DNA of 64,000 nucleotides, from positions 18,359,001-18,423,000 of the forward strand of contig OU612067.1 of the NCBI GenBank assembly GCA_914767715.1, given 5' to 3'. Source of the stretch: Membranipora membranacea (taxonomy: Eukaryota; Bryozoa; Gymnolaemata; Cheilostomatida; Membraniporidae). The notes under the pieces are model-generated. The model had not been told where the DNA came from, did not search any database, and saw only the letters and a program-made list of their open reading frames with translations. This document shows positions 7,723 through 17,600 of the stretch, piece by piece; positions within the stretch are counted from its first letter, which is position 1; the number at the start of each line of letters is the position of its first letter. A program made the translations under genes and the position numbers.

Positions 7723-7909
7723 CTATCCAGAGCTGCTACGACTTGCTGCTTCACTTCTCTCTGCACAGATTGCGTGATGTTATCCTTGACGTCATGGCTT
7801 GTCTGTTTGAGAGACTCGACAGCATTCTCACAGCTCGCTGACACGATAGCCTGAGTATTCATCTGTTTAGATTTAACAGCAGACATCTGATCGTTCAGCT
7901 GCTTCATAT
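7723..7909 (-). CDS. EDC4: EDC4 internal exon (coiled-coil region)
   Basis: This exon encodes residues 134-194. It starts, after a split TAT, with M-K-Q-L-N-D-Q-M-S-A-V-K and ends V-V-A-A-L-D plus two bases of a split serine codon. Residues are dominated by K, Q, E, S and V with hydrophobic spacing typical of the EDC4 oligomerisation helix. Taken alone it would not identify the gene; phase-consistent joining to the neighbours does. The acceptor is ATGTAG (ending 7910) and the donor is GTAAAT (7722-7717). Length 187 nt. Confidence 0.85.
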
Positions 7910-7953
7910 CTACATGAGAGAATCAAACAAGGTGAATCTCTAACCTGACACAA

Positions 7954-8822
7954 CATAATACCAGTATAATAATACTGATATAATAATACCAATATAATAA
8001 TACAAATATAATAATACTAATATAATAATATACCAATATGATAATATACCAATATGATATTCTACCAATATAATATTTTACCAATATACCAATATAATAT
8101 TATACCAACATACAAACATACCAATATACCAATATAATAATATACCAATATAATATTATACCAATATACCAATAAAATTTATTATACCAATATACCAATA
8201 TAATACTATACCAATATAATATTATACCAATATGCCAATACAATAATATACCAATATACCAATATCATATTATACCAACATACCAACAAACCAACATACC
8301 AATATACCAATATAATAATATACAAATATAATAATATACAAATATAATAATATACCAATATAATAATATACCAATATACCAATATAATAATATACAAATG
8401 TAATAATATACCAATATAATTATATACCAATATACCAATATAATAATATACAAATATAATATTATACCAATATACCAATATAATATTATACCAATATACC
8501 AATATAATACTATACCAATATAATATTATACCAATATGCCAATAAAATAATATACCAATATACCAATATCATATTATACCAACATACCAACAAACCAACA
8601 TACCAATATACCAATATAATAATATACAAATATAATATTATACCAATATACCAATATAATATTATACCAATATACCAATATAATACTATACCAATATAAT
8701 ATTATACCAATATGCCAATACTATAATATACCAATATACCAATGTAATATTATAACAATATACCAATATCCCAATATAATAATACCAATATAATAATACC
8801 AATATACAAAATGATACCAATA
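7954..8822. repeat. 870-bp AT-rich minisatellite in an EDC4 intron
   Basis: This is a nearly continuous array of TACCAATA / TAATAATA / CAATATAA words, with C on one strand only. A longer order is superimposed: a block with TATGCCAATA, TATCATATTATACC and AACATACCAACAAACCAACA occurs near 8231-8320 and again near 8535-8620, about 304 bp apart, and a shorter part recurs near 8711. Read on the minus strand it yields Y-W-Y-I-I-L-V-rich frames, which are repeat artefacts. All bases are compatible with slippage and unequal exchange. Confidence 0.9.
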
Positions 8823-8840
8823 AAGTATTTATCTTCCATA

Positions 8841-8922
8841 TTTCTTCTTTTATTATTGTTTTGATTTGGCACACTCGGAAGAACATCATTTTAATGATGA
8901 AGTTTGTTTGTCAATAAAAGTT
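8841..8922. repeat. Dispersed repeat, first copy
   Basis: The sequence ending GGAAGAACATCATTTTAATG and TTTGTCAATAAA is about 75 percent identical by eye to 9521-9610, which has GGAAGAACATCATTCTAATG and TTGTCAATAAA. Both lie in EDC4 introns, on either side of the exon at 9238-9403. Confidence 0.6.
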
Positions 8923-8995
8923 TACAGTTGCTCGGCCCCTCTGAGAGAGAAAATGATGAATGTAACTCCCATGCTTGATGCCACAGCGTAAAGCT
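8923..8995 (-). pseudogene. Decayed copy of an EDC4 exon 3' end (copy 1)
   Basis: On the plus strand this reads CAGTTGCTCGGCCCCTCTGA, then ATGCTTGATGCC. It aligns to the donor end of the exon at 9238-9403 (CAGTTGTTGAGCCCCTCTGA, then ATGCTGGCGTCG). Several substitutions and small indels destroy the reading frame. A GT dinucleotide is retained at the donor position but the GTGAGT consensus is not (GTAAAC). No acceptor half is present. Confidence 0.65.
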
Positions 8996-9069
8996 TCACA
9001 TGAGTAGATCAGGAATTTTTTTTAATGATTATGAGTAAAGCTATTCAAATATGCTTCAATATTAGAGCT

Positions 9070-9150
9070 ACTCACAGTTTTTGAGACCCTCTGAGAAGGA
9101 GAATATTGATCTCAGCTATGATGCTTGATGCTGCAGCAACACAGCTTCAC
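9070..9150 (-). pseudogene. Decayed copy of an EDC4 exon 3' end (copy 2)
   Basis: The plus-strand text ACTCACAGTTTTTGAGACCC and TCTGAGAAGGAG, followed by ATGATGCTTGATGCTGCAGC, matches the donor end of the exon at 9238-9403, including an intact GTGAGT donor on the minus strand. It resembles copy 1 (8923-8995) as closely as it does the parent exon, especially in the segment ATGCTTGATGC, so the copies probably arose in sequence. The exon's 5' part and acceptor are missing. Confidence 0.7.
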
Positions 9151-9237
9151 AGCTTCACAAAATTCGATTGAAAAAGATTTTATGATTGAAAATACTATAA
9201 CAATTATTAAAAATCATGGAATAGTATTTAAACTCAC

Positions 9238-9403
9238 AGTTGTTGAGCCCCTCTGAGAATGAGGCGTTGAGTTGTGAGAAGGCGTTTCTCATGCTGGCGT
9301 CGAATGAGGGTAGGACCTGCTGTGTGAGACTATCTCTATATGAGGTCTGTATCACATCCTGTACAACCAGTCCTACAGACATACCTATCTTATCTACTGT
9401 GGC
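9238..9403 (-). CDS. EDC4: EDC4 internal exon
   Basis: This exon encodes residues 78-132, A-T-V-D-K-I-G-M-S-V-G-L-V-V-Q-D to S-E-G-L-N-N, plus one base of a split tyrosine codon. It includes L-P-S-F-D-A-S-M-R-N-A-F and Q-L-N-A-S-F, a helical stretch that in animal EDC4 has the wording 'P.FE....MF.Q....F..G'. The acceptor is TTCACAG (ending 9404) and the donor is GTGAGT (9237-9232). Length 166 nt. Its last ~75 nt exist as two degraded copies to the left. Confidence 0.9.
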
Positions 9404-10010
9404 CTGTGAAAATAAACAAGTAATCATACATAAACTGGAGTCATTCTCCCTTGGGTTATTCTTATTGATCTAAGACAATAATTTTCTTTGTATTCAGCCG
9501 AATATGTTCTATGGCTTTCATTTTTCTTCATTTATTTTTTGTTATTTTGCTTCCTCTAGTACATTTGGAAGAACATCATTCTAATGACGAAAATTGTTGT
9601 CAATAAATGTTAAAAATAATCGATGAGAAGGGTAGACATAGATCAAGTCTGATCTGATTTGCGCACATTCGACTAAAATGGGGGCAACTCCAAATGCAGG
9701 TATATTGGATTTTATTCTTTTTGTATTGCCTTGATATCCTGCCAGTTAAAGGAGACAGTGATAACTATTAGAAACAACACAGCTAGCATATGCTCAATAC
9801 TTGTTCTAGCCAGGACGTATGGGCAAACAAACTCCTCAAGGACATTTCGAGAAATGATTATGCCTTCTTGTAGGCAATCTGGAATGTGGCCTAGGTTCAT
9901 GGGCTGCTTCTCAGTTTAATTACTTTGAGTAAATTTTTTCTAGAGTAAGGTTTTCACAAGAGAGAAGTGAGGTCACCTTGAATTGAAAATTGATATGATG
10001 CATTACTTAC
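9404..10010. other. EDC4 intron sequence
   Basis: The intron contains the second copy of a dispersed repeat (9521-9610) and a solo, inverted end of the GGAGTTGC repeat (about 9680-9701). Two overlapping 62-codon frames on opposite strands at 9712-9919 show no family resemblance or splice context, and I leave them uncalled. Confidence 0.6.
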
Positions 10011-10126
10011 CTGGCTGTTGACCAATCTATTTATACTATCTTTGAATGTTGCGTCAGCAGCAGTTAGTTGCTCAGCCATAACGTTGTGTAAATCTTTCTT
10101 CACTAAATCTATCATCTGTTGTAAGG
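10011..10126 (-). CDS. EDC4: EDC4 internal exon
   Basis: This exon encodes residues 40-77, L-Q-Q-M-I-D-L-V-K-K-D-L-H-N-V-M to I-N-R-L-V-N-S-Q, after two bases that complete a TCC serine codon. The regular hydrophobic and charged spacing fits the EDC4 coiled-coil region. The acceptor is an unusual TCTAAG (ending 10127) with a weak pyrimidine tract, and the donor is a perfect GTAAGT (10010-10005). Length 116 nt. Confidence 0.82.
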
Positions 10127-10658
10127 CTTAGATAATAAATAATAAAAAAGTCAGCATTTCTGAATACGACACAGCAAGGAAAAATTTGTAAACATCGGGT
10201 AGACTATGTATTGGGAGGTTTCCTCTGCCCGTTCCATTTTTGACTTTTGCTTCTCCGGACCATGAACAAAATACTAGTAAGCAGTCAAAAAGAGATGAAA
10301 ATAAATTGTTATAGGATTAAGTAATTATTAATTTAGATAGATTTTAGACAAAGTTATTAATAACTGAATAAACTAACCACCATACTGATGTGATTGTGAG
10401 TTCAATTAAACTTATCCATCAAACCACCACACGACACCATTGCAAGATTCCGAATTCAAAAAATTCTCTGACCCAAAGTTTATGATTCAATTATCTCCCA
10501 CAGAAATACCGAATACATGTACATGTTTTTTTAAAACTTAGGACCGCCCAGATGACATCATAAAGTCGACTGAACCTTCAGATGATGCATCCATAAAATT
10601 AATGACAATTTATTATTCAGTCTGTTGGTTGCATCCTGTCACCCCGTATTTTACTTAC
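10127..10658. other. EDC4 intron sequence
   Basis: Intron sequence; nothing recognised. Confidence 0.6.
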
Positions 10659-10775
10659 ATGGAATAACAGACTTCTTTATCTCAGCAGACACAGATTTAT
10701 CGACAAGAGTCCGGAGCTCATTGGTAAGTTTGGTAGTCGACTGAGTTATCAATCTATCCTGCATAGTCTTCTGTT
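10659..10775 (-). CDS. EDC4: EDC4 internal exon (most 5' one visible)
   Basis: This exon encodes residues 1-38 of the partial protein, Q-K-T-M-Q-D-R-L-I-T-Q-S to S-V-S-A-E-I-K-K-S-V-I-P. It is preceded by two bases (AA) of a codon split with an exon I could not find, and followed by one base of a split serine codon. The K-L-T-N-E-L-R-T-L-V-D-K stretch fits the EDC4 coiled coil. The acceptor is ATTACAG (ending 10776) and the donor is GTAAGT (10658-10653). Length 117 nt. Confidence 0.82.
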
Positions 10776-10865
10776 CTGTAATATATAAATACATAAAAAT
10801 GTTATATAATATACTAATATAATATATAATTGATTAAAAATTAATAAAATGTTTGATAAAAAAAA

Positions 10866-11091
10866 AGTTGTCATATCACACGCCACATCCTATAGCATGG
10901 GCGGCAAAATATTAGTTGCCTTAGGGGCGTGGCTGCAATATGTGCAACAGGTTGCTCTGTTTGCAGGCAGGTTGGAGCACACCTGAGGGCCAACCAAACC
11001 CCAGTAGTTGATGGACTGCAGTAGAATCCGAACTCACGACATACAACAATTGCATGTTAAAGGAACAGTGCTCTAACCAACTGAGCCACAC
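10866..11091 (-). mobile_element. tRNA-derived SINE
   Basis: The minus-strand head (11091 to about 11019) has an A box, TGGCTCAGTTGG, near 11088-11077 and a B box, GAGTTCGGATTC, at 11035-11024, with tRNA-like spacing and length of about 73 nt. Unrelated body sequence follows (GGTTTGGTTGGCCC, CCACGCCCC), ending near a T-rich tract at about 10866. The acceptor stem does not pair, so it is a SINE head and not a tRNA gene. It lies on the same strand as EDC4, in its upstream intron or flank. Family not identified. Confidence 0.7.
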
Positions 11092-11126
11092 AATTAAGTC
11101 ATACAATTAAGGTATAATTATATTGA

Positions 11127-11519
11127 TCAAACTGTACATAAAAAAGTAAGTTTTGGTGAGCTTTGACGAATAAGTAGAAAGTCTAATTTCAGTTTTAACT
11201 CCAATGTACAGCTATCAGTTTTTTTGTTACAAATGAAACGTTGCGTTTGAAAAGACTTTGTCCCTGACCTGTCAAACAATTTAACTTGAATACCTGTGTA
11301 ACTTTTACTATATTCTGGAAAGAATATGTTGATGTCCTTGTATGATGGTGAATATATACTGTTAATAATTTTTGTGTCCTCGGTGATGGTTTTATACACA
11401 TTGTCAAACATTTTATCCAAACTTTCATTTAAAAAAAATCCAAATAAATTAACAAGTTTCAGCGATGCTCTCACTGCTAGGACAATTGTCTCACTGAAAT
11501 GAATGGGAACTTCTCGCAT
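11127..11519 (-). CDS. Unrecognised 130-codon ORF
   Basis: The minus-strand ORF runs from ATG (11519) to a stop at 11127-11129. The frame stays open upstream of the ATG for at least 15 further codons. The composition is protein-like rather than repeat-like, with segments such as S-Y-K-D-I-N-I-F-F-P-E-Y and K-L-F-D-R-S-G-T-K-S-F, four cysteines, and hydrophobic N- and C-terminal stretches. I recognise no domain. It could be an exon of an unrelated gene or a piece of a transposable-element ORF. It does not read like EDC4, and its edges carry no convincing splice signals. A chance ORF of this length in AT-rich DNA is possible but not very likely. Confidence 0.3.
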   Translation of the reverse strand: MREVPIHFSETIVLAVRASLKLVNLFGFFLNESLDKMFDNVYKTITEDTKIINSIYSPSYKDINIFFPEYSKSYTGIQVKLFDRSGTKSFQTQRFICNKKTDSCTLELKLKLDFLLIRQSSPKLTFLCTV

Positions 11520-11912
11520 TTTATATGCCTTATGCCTTATGCTTCAGGTGGTGTACACATATGAAAGGGTGTGTAATCTTTGGGGCTACTGTAAGTTCTT
11601 GCAGATTTGCGGCAGAATCAATGACCAGTAATAGTATTTATGTAGTAAAATATTTTCTTTTACTTTCAAATCACACAAATATCTAGTGTGCTGACTGGGT
11701 TGTCTTCCTATTCAACTTTGACATCAAATTTGTTGGTCAACAATGTCTTGAAGCAGGACAACTCGAATTTGTCAAAAGCATTGATGTGCATGTAATTTAA
11801 AGCTTACTGTACTTGCACTGTGGTGTGGAAAATGAGTGCTATATTCCGCTTCTTTTCTTTACACACTTTTTTTCTCGAAACAATTAAGCTATTCAATCTC
11901 GATTTCAATAGG
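11520..11912. other. Non-coding stretch
   Basis: I see no recognisable gene or repeat. A small tandem, GCCTTATGCCTTATGC, occurs at 11527-11542. Confidence 0.45.
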
Positions 11913-11948
11913 ATAGCAAAACATAGCATTAGCAAAATGTACATTGGC
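11913..11948 (-). repeat. Truncated left end of the 14-bp-unit element
   Basis: On the minus strand, GCCAATGTACATTTTGCTAA and TGCTATGTTTTGC form the left-end module of the minisatellite element, here directly following the right end of the full copy at 11943-12246. It breaks off before any tandem body. It implies a head-to-tail tandem of two elements or a rolling or slippage event. Confidence 0.65.
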
Positions 11949-12246
11949 GATTGGGGTTGACGAAATGTTATTGGCAATTTATGATTGGCAAACTGAGATT
12001 GGCAAAATATCTTTGGCAAAATATGATTGGCAAAATGAGATTGGCAAAACATCTTTGGCGAAATGTGATTGGCAAAATGGGACTGGCAAAATGTGATTGG
12101 CAAAATAAAATTGGCAAAACATCTTTGGCGAAATGTGATTGGCATAATAAGACTGGCGAAATGTCTTCGGCAAGATATGATTGGCGAAATGTGATTGGCA
12201 AAACATAGCATTGGCAAAATGTACATTGGCGAAATGTCTGCCACCC
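11943..12246 (-). repeat. Minisatellite element with fixed ends, copy 2
   Basis: This is the reverse complement of the copy at 965-1302. On the minus strand it begins CGGGTGGCAGACATTTCGCC, then the CAATGTACATTTTGCC / CAATGCTATG module. About 18 14-bp units follow, then the right end CATAAATTGCCAATAACATT and TCGTCAACCCCAATCGCCAA. Internal unit number and order differ from copy 1 while both ends are conserved. ORFs across it are artefacts of the repeat period. Confidence 0.8.
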
Positions 12247-13119
12247 GAGGGGGCAGTTAAACATTGCCAGAGACCAACCCAGTTTTTGAAGTAGATATGT
12301 GTATATAGTGTATACAACATGTATGTATGTTTACTTATTTTATTTTACAGCCTTTATGATTATGAAGGAGCATTTTAGATATTAACCAGAGATAAGCTAT
12401 AGGAATGATATGCAATCATCACCAGACTTACTTAATCTTTGATCACGTTTAAACCTCAACATGTATCAGGATTGCATTGATTGGTAAGACAGTCGCAGGT
12501 TCACTAAGCCCGATTCAAGATGCTGAGACTTCACCAAGTTGAAGTGTTTTCCAATTTACAACTAGAGATCCAGGAGACTTTATACACATTAATAATGCCG
12601 TAGCACAGCTCATCTACTAGTCCTTCAACTTATCACCGTAAGTGCTCCATTACCCTTGTAACATGCTGTAGGGTGTAGATGATAAATCAATCAATGTCAA
12701 GTCTTGGACTTCAGTTAGTATTCAATGCTGTGGATAGAGAGTGTTTGTGGTATTAATTAGATGAACAAATTTGATCAGGGTGCTTGGTCACTGGGTGCAG
12801 GCCCCAGAGAACTGAGAAGAAGGTTCATTGCGAAGGCAGTCCTTGCGCCCTGCTATACTCTGCTTAAATCTTTCAACAGCTACCGGATCGAATGATTCAC
12901 AGTGTATTATGCTGATCATTGTTATTTTTAGGTACATTGAATATAATATGTATAACAGCGACAGGTATTCTGGCTCTTAGTCACATTGATCAAACTTTTT
13001 TGGGTCAAACCAAACGCGTATCCTTACTCCGACTTTGGAGAGTGAAGTCCTTGGGTGAACTAAAGATATCAGGTTGTATGTAAGATCAGGGAGTTGGAGA
13101 CGCAATATAACATTTATCC
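12247..13119. other. Non-coding stretch up to the assembly gap
   Basis: I find no EDC4 exon or other recognised gene. A minus-strand open frame of about 40 codons near 12785-12910 (E-S-F-D-P-V-A-V-E-R-F-K-Q and following) ends in TGA and may be a repeat-element remnant; I cannot name it. The stretch holds no satellite copies, so the transition to the array is not seen in sequence. Confidence 0.45.
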
Positions 13120-13319
13120 NNNNNNNNNNNNNNNNNNNNNNNNNNNNNNNNNNNNNNNNNNNNNNNNNNNNNNNNNNNNNNNNNNNNNNNNNNNNNNNNN
13201 NNNNNNNNNNNNNNNNNNNNNNNNNNNNNNNNNNNNNNNNNNNNNNNNNNNNNNNNNNNNNNNNNNNNNNNNNNNNNNNNNNNNNNNNNNNNNNNNNNNN
13301 NNNNNNNNNNNNNNNNNNN
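13120..13319. other. Assembly gap of exactly 200 N
   Basis: Exactly 200 N separate unique sequence from the satellite. A round number indicates a placeholder of unknown true size inserted by scaffolding software. Order, orientation and distance of the two sides are therefore inferred by the assembly and not by continuous sequence. Confidence 0.95.
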
Positions 13320-16300
13320 ACAAAAATTGGCGAAGTTATAGCGAAAAAAGTCGTAAAATCGCGCGAAAGTGTTTATCTCACTGAGTTGAGCATCTTGGTG
13401 AATAAAATGCGCATTTTGAAAAAACTTTCAAATTTCAAATTGAAACACTTATTCTGACTCAGTTTCTCGCTGCGAGTCTTTTGCCGCAAATATCGGGACG
13501 ATCGCGACAAAAATTGGCGAAGTTATAGCGAAAAAAGTCGTAAAATCGCGCGAAAGTGTTTATCTCACTGAGTTGAGCATCTTGGTGAAAAAAAATGCGC
13601 ATTTTGAAAAAACTTTCAAATTTCAAATTGAAACACTTATTCTGACTCAGTTTCTCGCTGCGAGTCTTTTGCCGCAAATATCGGGACGATCGGACAAAAA
13701 TTGGCGAAGTTATAGCGAAAAAAGTCGTAAAATCGCGCGAAAGTGTTTATCTCACTGAGTTGAGCATCTTGGTGAAAAAAATGCGCATTTTGAAAAAACT
13801 TTCAAATTTCAAATTGAAACACTTATTCTGACTCAGTTTCTCGCTGCGAGTCTTTTGCCGCAAATATCGGGACGATCGGACAAAAATTGGCGAAGTTATA
13901 GCGAAAAAAGTCGTAAAATCGCGCGAAAAGTGTTTATCTCACTGAGTTGAGCATCTTGGTGAAAAAAATGCGCATTTTGAAAAAACTTTCAAATTTCAAA
14001 CTGAAACACTTATTCAGACTCAGCGTTTCGCTGCGAGTCTAATGGCGCAAATATCGGGACGATCGGACAAGAATTGGCGAAGTTATAGCGAAAAACGTCG
14101 CTAAAACGGACGAAAGTGTTTATCTCACTGAGTTGAGCATCTTGGTGAAAAAAATGCGCATTTTGAAAAAACTTTCAAATTTCAAACTGAAACACTTATT
14201 CAGACTCAGCTTTTCGCTGCGAGTCTAATGGCGCAAATATCGGGACGATCGGGACAAGAATTGGCGAAGTTATAGCGAAAAACGTCGCTAAAAACGGACG
14301 AAAGTGTTTATCTCACTGAGTTGAGCATCTTGGTGAAAAAAATGCGCATTTTGAAAAAACTTTCAAATTTCAAATTGAAACACTTATTCTGACTCAGTTT
14401 CTCGCTGCGAGTCTTTTGCCGCAAATATCGGGACGATCGGACAAAAATTGGCGAAGTTATAGCGAAAAAAGTCGTAAAATCGCGCGAAAGTGTTTATCTC
14501 ACTGAGTTGAGCATCTTGGTGAAAAAAATGCGCATTTTGAAAAAACTTTCAAATTTCAAATTGAAACACTTATTCTGACTCAGTTTCTCGCTGCGAGTCT
14601 TTTGCCGCAGATATCGGGACGATCGGACAAAAATTGGCGAAGTTATAGCGACAAAAGTCGTAAAATCGCGCGAAAGTGTTTATCTCACTGAGTTGAGCAT
14701 CTTGGTGAAAAAAATGCGCATTTTGAAAAAACTTTCAAATTTCAAATTGGAACACTTATTCTGACTCAGTTTCTCGCTGCGAGTCTTTTGCCGCAAATAT
14801 CGGGACGATCGGACAAAAATTGGCGAAGTTATAGCGAAAAAAGTCGTAAAATCGCGCGAAAGTGTTTATCTCACTGAGTTGAGCATCTTGGTGAAAAAAA
14901 TGCGCATTTTGAAAAAACTTTCAAATTTCAAATTGAAACACTTATTCTGACTCAGTTTCTCGCTGCGAGTCTTTTGCCGCAAATATCGGGACGATCGCGA
15001 CAAAAATTGGCGAAGTTATAGCGAAAAAAGTCGTAAAATCGCGCGAAAGTGTTTATCTCACTGAGTTGAGCATCTTGGTGAAAAAAAATGCGCATTTTGA
15101 AAAAACTTTAAATTTCAAATTGAAACACTTATTCTGACTCAGTTTCTCGCTGCGAGTCTTTTGCCGCAAATATCGGGACGATCGGACAAAAATTAACGAA
15201 GTTATAGCGAAAAAAGTCGTAAAATCGCGCGAAAGTGTTTATCTCACTGAGTTGAGCATCTTGGTGAAAAAAATGCGCATTTTGAAAAAACTTTCAAATT
15301 TCAAATTGAAACACTTATTCTGACTCAGTTTCTCGCTGCGAGTCTTTTGCCGCAAATATCGGGACGATCGGACAAAAATTGGCGAAGTTATAGCGAAAAA
15401 AGTCGTAAAATCGCGCGAAAGTGTTTATCTCACTGAGTTGAGCATCTTGGTGAAAAAAATGCGCATTTTGAAAAAACTTTCAAATTTCAAATTGAAACAC
15501 TTATTCTGACTCAGTTTCTCGCTGCGAGTCTTTTGCCGCAAAATATCGGGACGATCGGACAAAAATTGGCGAAGTTATAGCGAAAAAAGTCGTAAAATCG
15601 CGCGAAAGTGTTTATCTCACTGAGTTGAGCATCTTGGTGAAAAAAATGCGCATTTTGAAAAAACTTTCAAATTTCAAATTGAAACACTTATTCTGACTCA
15701 GTTTCTCGCTGCGAGTCTTTTGCCGCAAATATCGGGACGATCGGACACAAAATTGGCGAAGTTATAGCGAAAAAAGTCGTAAAATCGCGCGAAAGTGTTT
15801 ATCTCACTGAGTTGAGCATCTTGGTGAAAAAAAATGCGCATTTTGAAAAAACTTTCAAATTTCAAATTGAAACACTTATTCTGACTCGGTTTCTCGCTGC
15901 GAGTCTTTTGCCGCAAATATCGGGACGATCGGACAAAAATTGGCGAAGTTATAGCGAAAAAAGTCGTAAATCGCGCGAAAGTGTTTATCTCACTGAGTTG
16001 AGCATCTTGGTGAAAAAAATGCGCATTTTGAAAAAACTTTCAAATTTCAAATTGAAACACTTATTCTGACTCAGTTTCTCGCTGCGAGTCTTTTGCCGCA
16101 AATATCGGGACGATCGGACAAAAATTGGCGAAGTTATAGCGAAAAAAGTCGTAAAATCGCGCGAAAGTGTTTATCTCACTGAGTTGAGCATCTTGGTGAA
16201 AAAAATGCGCATTTTGAAAAAAACTTTCAAATTTCAAATTGAAACACTTATTCTGACTCGGTTTCTCGCTGCGAGTCTTTTGCCGCAAATATCGGGACGA

Positions 16301-16440
16301 TCGGACAAAAATTGGCGAAGTTATAGCGAAAAAAGTCGTAAAATCGCGCGAAAGTGTTTATCTCACTGAGTTGAGCATCTTGGTGAAAAAAATGCGCATT
16401 TTGAAAAAACTTTCAAATTTCAAATTGAAACACTTATTCT
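13320..16440. repeat. Array edge: mostly A monomers, indel-rich
   Basis: Fourteen of about sixteen monomers here are type A, with two B monomers near 14020 and 14210 (one with a CAGCGTTTC variant). Single-base length differences are frequent: 7 or 8 A in the GTGAAAAAAAT run, GATCGCGACAAAAA at 13500 and 14995, GATCGGGACAAG near 14250, GCAAAATATCGGG near 15540. Such indels are much rarer in the array centre. Confidence 0.7.
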
Positions 16441-16449
16441 GACTCAGTT

Positions 16450-17600
16450 TCTCGCTGCAAGTCTTTTGCCGCAAATATCGGGACGATCGGACAAAAATTG
16501 GCGAAGTTATAGCGAAAAAAGTCGCAAAATCGCTCGAAAGTGTTTATCTCACTGAGTTGAGCATCTTGGTGAAAAAAATGCGCATTTTGAAAAAACTTTC
16601 AAATTTCAAATTGAAACACTTATTCTGACTCAGTTTCTCGCTGCGAGTCTTTTGCCGCAAATATCGGGACGATCGGACAAGAATTGGCGAAGTTATAGCG
16701 AAAAAAGTCGTAAAATCGCGCGAAAGTGTTTATCTCACTGAGTTGAGCATCTTGGTGAAAAAAAATGCGCATTTTGAAAAAACTTTCAAATTTCAAATTG
16801 AAACACTTATTCTGACTCAGTTTCTCGCTGCGAGTCTTTTGCCGCAAATATCGGGACGATCGGACAAAAATTGGCGAAGTTATAGCGAAAAAAGTCGTAA
16901 AATCGCGCGAAAGTGTTTATCTCACTGAGTTGAGCATCTTGGTGAAAAAAAATGCGCATTTTGAAAAAACTTTCAAATTTCAAATTGAAACACTTATTCT
17001 GACTCAGTTTTTCGCTGCGAGTCTTTTGCCGCAAATATCGGGACGATCGGACAAAAATTGGCGAAGTTATAGCGAAAAAAGTCGTAAAATCGCGCGAAAG
17101 TGTTTATCTCACTGAGTTGAGCATCTTGGTGAAAAAAATGCGCATTTTGAAAAAACTTTCAAATTTAAAATTGAAACACTTATTCTGACTCAGTTTCTCG
17201 CTGCGAGTCTTTTGCCGCAAATATCGGGACGATCGGACAAAAATTGGCGAAGTTATAGCGAAAAAAGTCGTAAAATCGCGCGAAAGTGTTTATCTCACTG
17301 AGTTGAGCATCTTGGTGAAAAAAATGCGCATTTTGAAATAACTTTCAAATTTCAAATTGAAACACTTATTCTGACTCAGTTTCTCGCTGCGAGTCTTTTG
17401 CCCCAAATATCGGGACGATCGGACAAAAATTGGCGAAGTTATAGCGAAAAAAGTCGTAAAATCGCGCGAAAGTGTTTATCTCACTGAGTTGAGCATCTTG
17501 GTGAAAAAAATGCGCATTTTGAAAAAACTTTCAAATTTCAAATTGAAACACTTATTCTGACTCAGTTCTCGCTGCGAGTCTTTTGCCGCAAAATATCGGG
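16450..17600. repeat. Multi-monomer block duplicated about 8.0 kb downstream
   Basis: A series of private variants occurs in this order: CTCGCTGCAAGTC (16451), CGCTCGAAAG (near 16531), A-type block 1 with GACAAGAATTGG (16676), TTTTTCGCTGCGAGTCTTTT (near 17010), AATTTAAAATTGAAAC (near 17163), TTGCCCCAAATATC (near 17399) and GCAAAATATCGGG (near 17588). The same set in the same order recurs at 24457-25610, offset about 8006-8007 bp (43 monomers plus a few indels). Confidence 0.85.

Larger units (their letters stand above)
5518..10775 (-). other. EDC4 gene, 3' part (seven coding exons)
   Basis: Gene model on the minus strand: exons 10775-10659, 10126-10011, 9403-9238, 7909-7723, 7409-7247, 6461-6238 and 5713-5518. 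All six introns have GT donors and AG acceptors, and all split codons join in frame, giving 1169 nt, 388 residues and a TGA stop. The product is the C-terminal third of EDC4 (Ge-1/Hedls), the P-body scaffold that brings the decapping enzyme DCP2 together with DCP1 and XRN1. By family knowledge the full protein is about 1400 residues with an N-terminal WD40 domain, a serine-rich linker, coiled coils and a helical C-terminal domain. Residues 1-249 here are amphipathic, heptad-like and rich in K, Q, E and V; residues 250-388 match the helical C-terminal domain. The 5' exons are not in the window. Confidence 0.88.

Noticed and set aside
8206-8889. ORFs rich in Y, W, I and V on the minus strand
   Set aside because: They lie entirely in the AT-rich minisatellite and reflect its simple repeat words; membrane-like composition is an artefact.
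9712-9919. Overlapping 62-codon ORFs on both strands inside an EDC4 intron
   Set aside because: Mutually antisense, no recognised domain, no splice signals; chance open frames are the simplest reading.
11019-11091. Functional tRNA gene
   Set aside because: A and B boxes are present but the acceptor ends do not pair and a SINE body follows, so I call it a SINE.
13074-13457. ORFs reading through the N gap
   Set aside because: The central residues are undefined; the frame merely links unique sequence to the satellite across 200 N.
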